DNA of 64,000 bases from Cyrtodaria siliqua (lineage: Eukaryota > Mollusca > Bivalvia > Adapedonta > Hiatellidae). The translations under genes and the position numbers were made by a program. Numbering within the stretch: position 1 is the stretch's first letter; every line of letters begins with the position of its first letter. The DNA lies in contig JAWPHD010001351.1 in the NCBI GenBank assembly GCA_037043455.1, forward strand, positions 1 through 64,000, given 5' to 3'. Under the pieces are notes generated by a model. The model saw nothing but the letters and a program-made list of their open reading frames with translations. It had not been told where the DNA came from and made no database searches. This document shows positions 51,084 to 59,500 of the stretch, one piece after another.

Positions 51084-52400
51084 TGGGTTAAAAAATGTTT
51101 TTACATTTATAAAAGAAAGATGATCTAAAATGTACCTTTTTCACCTTTATCTGTAAAAATAAATGCCCCAGAGACACCAACTTTGCTCAAATTGGCTCTT
51201 AGAGCGTGTTTCCAAATTATTTAAATTGCACACCCAAGTCTTGAATTTCCAGGGATGGAAACTAACTTTTAAAGCTTGGTTGCCCAAACGGGCAGGATTT
51301 TGGTTGCCCAGCTGAACATTTATGAGCCCAGATTTTTAAGCCCTTTCATGTCATCTAAATTACACATCCATGTGAAATCAGTTAATGGCTTGTTGTTAAT
51401 GACTAATGCATGGCATGTCCTGAACATATGTGTAAGTTTTTGGAAGACTGCTGCATTCAATTTTTGAAGTGTTTTGGCAGCTGTGGAGTCTTACTTAGGT
51501 TTAGATTTTGCCAGTTCAATACTCGCCGCCCGCTTATGGCTATCCGAGTCTTCGTGTTTCTTTATGCTGTCAATTTTCATGGAGGTACACCCGAAACAAA
51601 CGAATTTTGAAGACCTTGCACAATGCAATATTGACATTGCATACCGCTGGCCGTATTTTGTAACCAATGCCTGTTCTCTGTCTTTCCTGACTGAAATTCA
51701 CGTTTACGTTTAGATTTATCGTACTCTTGATTGTACTTTCTTTTTTCACCTGCATTGGGGCCTTGACTTGGGCGATCAAAAGTGGGTTAAAAAGTGTTTT
51801 TACATTTATAAAAGAAAGATGATCTAAAATGTACCTTTTTCATCTGTAAAAATAAATGCCCCAGAGACACCAACTTGGCGCAGCGGTTTTCCAAATTATT
51901 TAAATTGCACACCCAAGTCTTGAATTTCCAGGGATGGAAACTAACTTTTAAAGCTTGGTTGCCCGTCTGGATTTTGGTTGCCCAGCTGAACATTTATGAG
52001 CCCAGATTTTCAAGCCCTTTCATGTCATCTAAATTACACATCCATGTGAAATCAATTAATGGCCTGTTATTAATGACTAATGCATGGCATGTCCTGAACA
52101 TATGTGTAAGTTTTTGGAAGACTGCTGCATTCAATTTTTGAAGTGTTTTGGCAGCTGTGGAGTCATACTTAGGTTTGGATTTTGCCAGTTCAAACGAATT
52201 TTGAAGACCTTGCGCAATGCAATATTGACATTGCATACCGCTCGCCATATTTTGTAACCAAGGCCTGTTCTCTGTCCGTCCTGACTGAAATTCACGTTTA
52301 CGTTTAGATTTATCGTACTCTTGATTGTACTTTCTTTTTTCACCTGCATTGGGGCCTTGACTTGGGCGATCAACGTTCTCTAAGTATCGCCACATTGTTA
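51084..52400. repeat. Tandem duplication of about 600-700 bp including the end of a hAT-like element
   Basis: 51084-51780 is repeated at 51784-52380 ('tttttacatttataaaagaa', 'aaataaatgccccagagaca', 'gcacacccaagtcttgaatt', then the element terminus and its interior). The repeated unit includes about 165 bp of host flank, so the duplication happened after the transposon landed. The first copy has about 70 bp in the zinc-finger region that the second lacks; the second continues to the true right terminus. Confidence 0.85.
51570..51780 (-). pseudogene. Duplicate transposase fragment retaining the zinc-finger histidines
   Basis: Minus-strand reading across one frameshift gives 'VNIALCKV'/'CQYCIVQGLQNSFVSG' then 'CTSMKIDSIKKHEDSDSHKR' and 'AASIELAKSKP'. 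The histidines of 'KKHEDSDSH' complete a BED-like C-x2-C...H-x5-H finger that the other copy has lost. A single missing base between 'FVSG' and 'CTSM' breaks the frame. Confidence 0.6.
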
Positions 52401-52687
52401 TCACGCATTGTTATTGTCACGACAGGGGCGCAGCCATATTGTAAAGAAAAATACGTAACGAGCGATTTCATTGGCTGCTGGTCGATAACTGGTTGTATGA
52501 TGCAATTTCATTGGGTGTGGTCAAAAAATGCGAGACGAGTAAACGCATTGACGAATAATGCCGAGAAAATCGACTTTAGCTTGTCGAAAAAGCTAGTCTC
52601 CCGGCGGACTACCGACTTATGCAATCTACTCGCCCAGCTTGAAATTGTCGTCGCGGGCGAACGGGCAACCGTTAGTTTCCATCCCTG
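51929..52687 (-). mobile_element. hAT-like element with 17-bp perfect inverted termini
   Basis: CAGGGATGGAAACTAAC (51929-51945) and GTTAGTTTCCATCCCTG (52671-52687) are perfect inverted ends, flanked by AATTTC (51923-51928, 52688-52693). The left terminus also occurs at 51250-51266 in the duplicated copy. The interior encodes an N-terminal transposase-type fragment on the minus strand, the remainder of the transposase being deleted. Confidence 0.85.
51994..52404 (-). pseudogene. hAT-type (ZNF862/KIAA1586-like) transposase N-terminal fragment, zinc finger deleted
   Basis: The 136-residue open frame begins near the right terminus of the hAT-like element. It has a basic N terminus ('KRKYNQEYDKSKRKREFQSG'), 'RPWLQ' and 'MQCQYC', then jumps to 'FELAKSKPKYDSTAAKTLQ' and ends 'PLIDFTWMCNLDDMKGLENL'. 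This order (W, C-x2-C, long spacer, then 'FxWMCxLxxxKGL') is what I recall from N-terminal regions of hAT-derived proteins such as ZNF862 and KIAA1586-like. The histidine half of the finger is missing compared with the neighbouring copy (51570-51780), and the catalytic domain is absent because the frame runs into the left terminus. Nonfunctional as a transposase. Confidence 0.6.
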
Positions 52688-52740
52688 AATTTCTGCCTAA
52701 TACACTGCATAGTCGAGTGATACGGGCACACAGTTAGCGC

Positions 52741-52800
52741 TTGTGACCTTGAGCAAGTCACTTATATTCCCATGTCCCATGTACTAGAGTACCCACTGGA
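52741..52800 (+). repeat. CORE-SINE-like fragment
   Basis: 'tgtgaccttgagcaagtcac' followed by 'ttatattcccatgtccc' closely resembles the central CORE domain shared by MIR and other CORE-SINEs ('tgtgaccttgggcaagt.act'). A tRNA-like head may be the preceding 'catagtcgagtgatacgggc'. Only about 60-100 bp are recognisable. Confidence 0.55.
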
Positions 52801-52884
52801 CATTTTGAAGAACAAAAGTAATTTGATAGTATTAGTACTACAGTCTTCAGACTAAGAGTCTTAAGCAATTCTAGTGATCACAGT

Positions 52885-53085
52885 TTGTCCAGTATCCACT
52901 TGGAAATTAAAAGTCCATTCCACCTGAAAGATTGGCTAGCCCTTGTAACGGCTAGCCCTGGTAGCTTCTCCCTTTGTATAGGAGACACTCTAAATGATGA
53001 AAATAATGCCATTAAACAAGTAAACATTATCTTGCCTTATACGATATATGAGTTTGTTTTTACCCTCCTTAATTACGGCAGGTAA
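52885..53085 (+). other. Possible upstream exon of the RS-rich gene (weak)
   Basis: A strong donor, GGCAG|GTAAGT (exon end 53082), follows an open frame that would join in the right phase (2) to the first RS exon, giving 'NYGR|SRSYSPR'. The upstream peptide has no RS character and no family resemblance, and its start or acceptor is unknown, so this may be chance. Confidence 0.2.
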
Positions 53086-53147
53086 GTTTATAGTTAATAT
53101 TGATTTATATTAAAATAGATTAATTATACAATGTAATTTATATAATT

Positions 53148-53180
53148 ATTAATCTATATATATATATATATATAAAATAT
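53148..53180. repeat. TA microsatellite
   Basis: A run of about ten TA dinucleotides in AT-rich DNA upstream of the first RS exon. Confidence 0.8.
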
Positions 53181-53457
53181 AAATTAATATTAAAATGTTA
53201 AAACATGTTTTTTTATTGCATAATTACGTCAAGTTTGTTTCTTATAATTATTGTTAACGAGAAGGAAAACATTAAATGTTTAATATATATAAATATGTTT
53301 AAGAGTTAATATTCAATTTCCACTTGACTAATGCATTCACACATTACAAAATAGCATATTTTAAATATATAAAATGAAAACTGTAAACATTTTTTACACT
53401 TAACCCTTTTAAATGGCAGTGTTCAATAATGTTTGCCCTTCTGTGTTATATAACAAG

Positions 53458-53568
53458 ATCAAGGTCATATTCACCTCGACCTTCACAAACTAAACGAAGG
53501 TCACGTTCAAGGTCAAGATCACCAAAAGACAGACGACGTTCCAGGTCACGGTCACCAGCAAGAAAAAG
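53458..53568 (+). CDS. RS gene, exon A
   Basis: 111 nt; acceptor TATAACAAG, donor AAAAAG|GTAAAT. Nearly every second residue is Arg or Ser, ending 'SPARKR'. AGG TCA codon pairs (Arg-Ser) create many AGGTCA strings here; this is coding, not regulatory. Confidence 0.85.
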
Positions 53569-56500
53569 GTAAATAAGTATAGAGTTTGTGAAGTTGTAGA
53601 ATTTGTAACGTCAATTGTTAGATTCCAATGGTATCAATCCCGTCTCTCTGGGGATGCTCAGAATAACCTGTTAATGTGTTGGTGAGCCATTTAAAAACAA
53701 AATGGCTATTCCTGGATCCATTAAAACATACGTGAGACCCCAGGAAGGCATTTTTGAACATGTTGAACACCCAACCATAGATATATGCAAAATTGAGTAA
53801 CTAATTTTGGAAAACAGGATTTATTAAATGCATGTAGATGTTTATGCCTTCCTGGGGTCCCAGGTATGTTTTAATGGAATAGCCCTGACATTCAGTTGTA
53901 AATGGAAGAGAAATAGTATATATGAATGGAATGATATGATGGTGTGTCTAGAAATGTAAAAACTTAAAATACATTTTGAACATTTGCCACTGGCATTTTC
54001 TTTTACTAGTTTCAGAACCGCAGTGTTTAGTCTGATGCAACCAATGCCAAATTATATTAAATTTATATCTTAATTAAAACATGAATATATTGGCGTGTGC
54101 TGATAGTGGTTATCTACTTAAGATTTTATTTCAGTTTAATAACACCTGATTGTTTACACTAGTTATGCTTTGCTTCACAAATACTGTTGTTATACCATGT
54201 TTACACTAGACATTATTTACACCTTGTAAAATGTAACATGCTGTATTTACAGATCTCCTCCCCCTCAAAGACGACAGAGGTCGCCAAAACACTATTCCCC
54301 CCCACGGAAAGTGTCAAGGTCACCTCAGCGAAAAAGATCACCATCTCCAGTAGAAAGAAACTACCCAGTAAAACGACAAGCGGACTCATCTGGAAAGAGA
54401 CAAGGTTATAGGTCGAAGTCACCAAGTCCAGCACCTGTAAAAAGGTATGTAGTTATGTATAGCTTATTTAGATTTACACTGTATTTAGTTTCAAGCTATA
54501 ACATTATTTTTGGCTGTTTTTGTTGCTTTTTTTGGCAACCCTATTAATATATTCTCCCAATATATTAAACCGAATAGGAGTTTTAATGTGACGTAAAACG
54601 TTATTCCATTTCATAAGCACTAAACCTGGCAGAATAATATTTCCATGGCTTTTAATATCGGCATTTAGCATGGAATATAATTTTCTTGCTGTCACCACAA
54701 AATCACCGTACATAGAATGAAAGCAGGGCTCGAATTAGCATTTTTTCAACTGGCGTTTTTTTGCCAGTTGATAAATGAACTGGCAAATTACTCAGCAAAC
54801 AATAAGCAATAGCTGTTTTATCATTTTGGTGGTCATTTATTCCTATATAACTATATTATGCCTAAATAGTTCTACTTCCTAGCAATATTCTAAACTAGGA
54901 GGCTGTTAAGCACTTGCATAATATTGCCAGTGCTTCAAAGTTTACTGGCATTTTGAAAAAATGACTGGCAAAATGCCAGTAAAACAGCTTAAATTTGAGC
55001 CCCGGATAGTATCGCAATAGTCAAATTAACCATAATTGTCATCCCTAAGTATCTGTACAAAAATATGGACAAATTGTATTTTTGCCTTCAAGATGTAACG
55101 TTAAATGCTGCACTTTTAAATATTCAGTACAAATCTCTTGTCGACTTTGTCTTGAAAGTCTTGAAATTCTGTGAAATTTTAAGCCCGAGCTTCACACGCT
55201 GAGGCTTCTGTTTAAACATGTTCAAGCTTGTTTAACCATTTCAGGGTTGGGCAATTCTGAAAGTGTGCTCGTCCTGTAGGACGTGTAAACTCTAAAACCT
55301 TAACAAAATTCTACTCGTCCTTATATCTTGGTGATGTTCATAATGTTTATGAAGCTTGGAAGTCTTAAATTTCATTTAAATGCTCACTTCATTCGAATTC
55401 TGTTTTTATATGGTAATAAAATGAGCATCCAATTGAAACTTACAGACTGCAAAGAAAACACATTCAGGGTTACTGTGGAACTTTTAGTATTGATTTTAGT
55501 AAATGACATGAAATAATTCACACATTGTCACTCATGACGAGTCTGCAGTTTCAGTCGAAACAAATATTAATTTGGTTCAAATATCAATGCAGCCAATATT
55601 TTTTATGTATTTTTAAACAGTTAAAACATTAATTTAAACTTAACGATCTGAGTTTATTCACCCTATAAACAAAATATGCGGGTGTGTTAAAATCATAGCA
55701 TTCACACGGAACATACGAATAAGGTCCCGGGTTATAAACGTTTTACATCCAGGAAGTCAATAATGGCCGACACGCATACGCGGCGTTGTTATTGTTTTGG
55801 TCGTCAAATTCGATAGCTGGCTTAAAAGAAAAAGTGTTTGTTTCCGCTAACCCGACCGACCCTATTATTTAGCCGCCGACCCTAACTTTTTTTTATTGCA
55901 AAAAAAATAATAAAAAAAAATAATAATAAAAGTTGAACCCATGAACCAAGGTTTCTTATGGAGAAAAAAAAATGCCTCCAGTGAGATTTGAACCCACGAC
56001 ACCTGGGGTTGCCAGTGTACATTATTAAATATTGAAAAATGGCCCTGGCCATGTATTACCTAGGTATTAATACCTTCCCCAGTACTTTTTATCATATTAA
56101 AAGTGTTTTTTTCATTAACAAAAATAAGGACATTAAAGAGGCAATACCTATATCTACGCGATTTTTAATGTAAAATATTAAATACTCAATATTACTGCAT
56201 TTATATGTATGCAAAGCTATTTTATGAGTATTCTAAGAAGCAACAAGGTTCGTATTCCAGTTCTGTAAATTACTGATTATGATCGCAACAATATCTTGAA
56301 TAAAATGCTGCCCAGCCGTTTATTCCTGCCGGAGAACTACGAGTTTTTACGATTTTATCGGACATGTGCAATGCCATTCAGTTGAACGAAAACAAACTAC
56401 TCATGGGCAGTTCCGATAGTAAACGAATCGATCGGAACTCGTCACCAATCCGACGAGGCAGTTCCGATTGTAAACGAATAAGATCTGAAAATCTCCGTAA

Positions 56501-59500
56501 TCGGCTTGTCTAAAACAATTACGAATACAATTTCAAAAATCCGATCTTTTCTATCCTGTTTTTCCCCAGCAAAACGCATATTACATGGGGTGAAATTATT
56601 GCCGTTTACCTTTTTCGTAGTCCTCTTTACAATTAAGTAAAGTTTATATCAAATGGTGGACAAAAAGATATAGGTAGAGCATCTTTAATAATAAAGAAAT
56701 AAAATAAAAAAAAAAGTTTTGCCTACCTACCCTATTTTTTTTGAAGCAGTTCAAGTGGAAATAAACCATTTTTTTTTTTTGCCTACGACGTCATACTGAA
56801 CCAGGAAGCAAGTATCTTCCTTGTTTAGTAGAACTCTAAGTGTCATTGTTACTAGTAACAGTATTCACAATATCACAAATAAAATAGAACTGTATTGTCC
56901 AATATGAAATTTATCACAGATAACACGTCTAATTTGATAAACTATTCACAATTAACACACATATTAATCCAGAAAATATTGTTGCTGAATATTCCCGACA
57001 AGCTAAGTAAACGTACAGAAGTTGTATGAGACTGCAGTTCAAGTTCATTGGCCTTATATACACATTAATTGTTTTTTCGCATCTTCTCACTTGCAAAAGT
57101 TGAGTCATTATTACGGTCATGAAACAATAGGGGATACATTTTGTGCAGAAAGTCGATTTAAAAAATGCTTTGATATGGCAAACACATCTTCTCAGTTTAA
57201 TGACTGCAAACATATACTTAATATTACATAACAGGCTGCCTACAGGCAATTTAATAAAAATCAAACATGTCATTGAAAAAGACGTGTTTTTCTCACCTTC
57301 ATGATCATTGTCTCTACTCTAAGAAATTAGAAGTCTCACCTTCATAATCATTGTCTCTACTCTAAGAAATTAGAATAAATACGGATTAATAGGTGATAAT
57401 TGTGCAGGATGTCGATTTTAAAAAATGCTTTGATATATCAAACACATCTTCTCAGTTTAATAACTTTAAACTATACACTTTTTATTTCATAATAGGCCTC
57501 ATACAGTCAATTTAATAATGATCTAGCATGTCATTGAAAAACAGAATACGTTTTTTCTCACCTTCATGATATTCACCTGCAAAGAAATTAGAAAAAAATG
57601 TACGGTCATTGTTTTTCAGTTTCAATTAATAGTTAAAAAGAAATAATCCACTTTACAAAATATGTCGGTACTAAAGATATGTAGTAGTGAGTTGTCGGCG
57701 TAACAATACCACATATACTTGCCTGAAAACTAAAAATCAAACAACTTTTCTATGTTTTTATTAAATTATAAACGTACAGTCATACAATGATGGGTTCGGG
57801 CACGCGGGTATACAATAGGAAATGAAATTTATCTGATTGCACTTGCTTTTCGTTATCTCCGGTACTATTCTGCACATAATCAACAGATACATGTACGAAC
57901 TTGTGCCCCGATATAAATCTATTTGCTGATCAAACTTCTACCTGAAAAGAAAGTTGTAATATGTTCAGAGAGCAATATTGCACTGAATTGCCAATTCCGA
58001 TAACTACGTTAATTTCAAGACTTTTGGTGAAATACAAATGGTTGGGCAATTTAAGTGTAAAACAGTTTACATTATCTAAATTACGTATTTTAATTGAATT
58101 AAATTGGAATATATATATATATAGACTATAAATTCCAATTTAATTCATTAAACAGCAAGGTCATTTTAAAGGTTTACACATCTTGTGCATGTAATTGGTA
58201 GACCTCTACTTGTTTTTATCAATATAATGTTGCTTCATAATTTGATTAATACTCCTTGTCACAATCAAGCATTTGTTGTGTGTGCGTGCCTATATTTATT
58301 ACATTACATACATGTACATGGTGGCCCTTGATTCAAAATATTCTATTCGATTGTAAAAAAAATGGCCGACGTCGAAGGAAAAAACAACATCTTAATTACA
58401 GTTAATTAAATTTTACGCCGAGTCACGCGGCATCCTTCACACCGAGGTACGCGGAGTTCACAGGTGTGCACTTTTGCTTAATTGGATTCTACGCGGAGTA
58501 ACTCGGAGTGGCTATCACTTGGCAATAGCGTTCTTTCGCCACATGAATTCACCGAGTACAAACACTGACTCCGCATAGATACGCGCAAAACTCGATACGA
58601 CAAAACTCGGCGAATCGAGTGAAGTGTGTGTTTCGCGTGAGCTGTACTGTATGTTTCAAACCGACGATTTTATTGGATTTTGGACGATTCATTGGATTGT
58701 AGATGATTGAAATTCTACTGGTCCAGCAGGACGACTGAATGTAAATATTTACTCATCCTGAACCAATAGTTACTCACCAGGGCGAGTGGACGAGTGGAAT
58801 TTTCCAACCCTGCATTCCTGTCATATAGACATCAATACAATCTTGAGGTTTCATATTTCATGTAGATTTGTTGACATGTTTACAGTTTTGTCTAAGTTAC
58901 ACTTCACTACAACAGATATTGCAGAAAGAAATTGACATTATTTGAATTTGAATTTCTTTCTGCAATATCTATCATATTGTAGTGATTTGTAGTTTATACC
59001 CTTGGGCCCCAGTTGGTAGGGGCCAAAGAAATGGCCAGCTTTTGTTTCTATCACGAGGTTGAATTTCTGAACGGGAAGTGAAAACCAAATTGAGTGGGGA
59101 TCGTGAAAATGAGTAATCTGTGTTATTGTAATTTTTGGCTCATTACCTATCGCCATTCATTGTGTTTGCAGATCTAAAGATGACCGATATTACCCTGATG
59201 ACAGTCCCGAGGAAAAAAGGTACGCATCGTCTCACAGACAAAAATCCCCGTCTCCACGACGAGAGTCACCATCACAGTACGGCGGCAAAATGTATGCCGA
59301 TCAACCTTCAACTTCTAAACGCCCATTGTTTCCAGCTGGGAAAAAACCCGATGAAATTGAGTCTGTTAAAATCGTGGACAAAGCTAAGAAACAGAAACTA
59401 GATAAACGATTTCAAACCCTTGAGCAACTTGCTCAGGGTCATTTTGACTTCGAAGAAAATATTACCATCGGTATTCACCGTGGTCCATCGCACATGGAAC

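Noticed and set aside
53458..53568. Many AGGTCA half-sites in RS exon A
   Set aside because: AGG TCA encodes Arg-Ser; the motif is a by-product of the RS codons, so I do not count it with the repeat-borne receptor sites.
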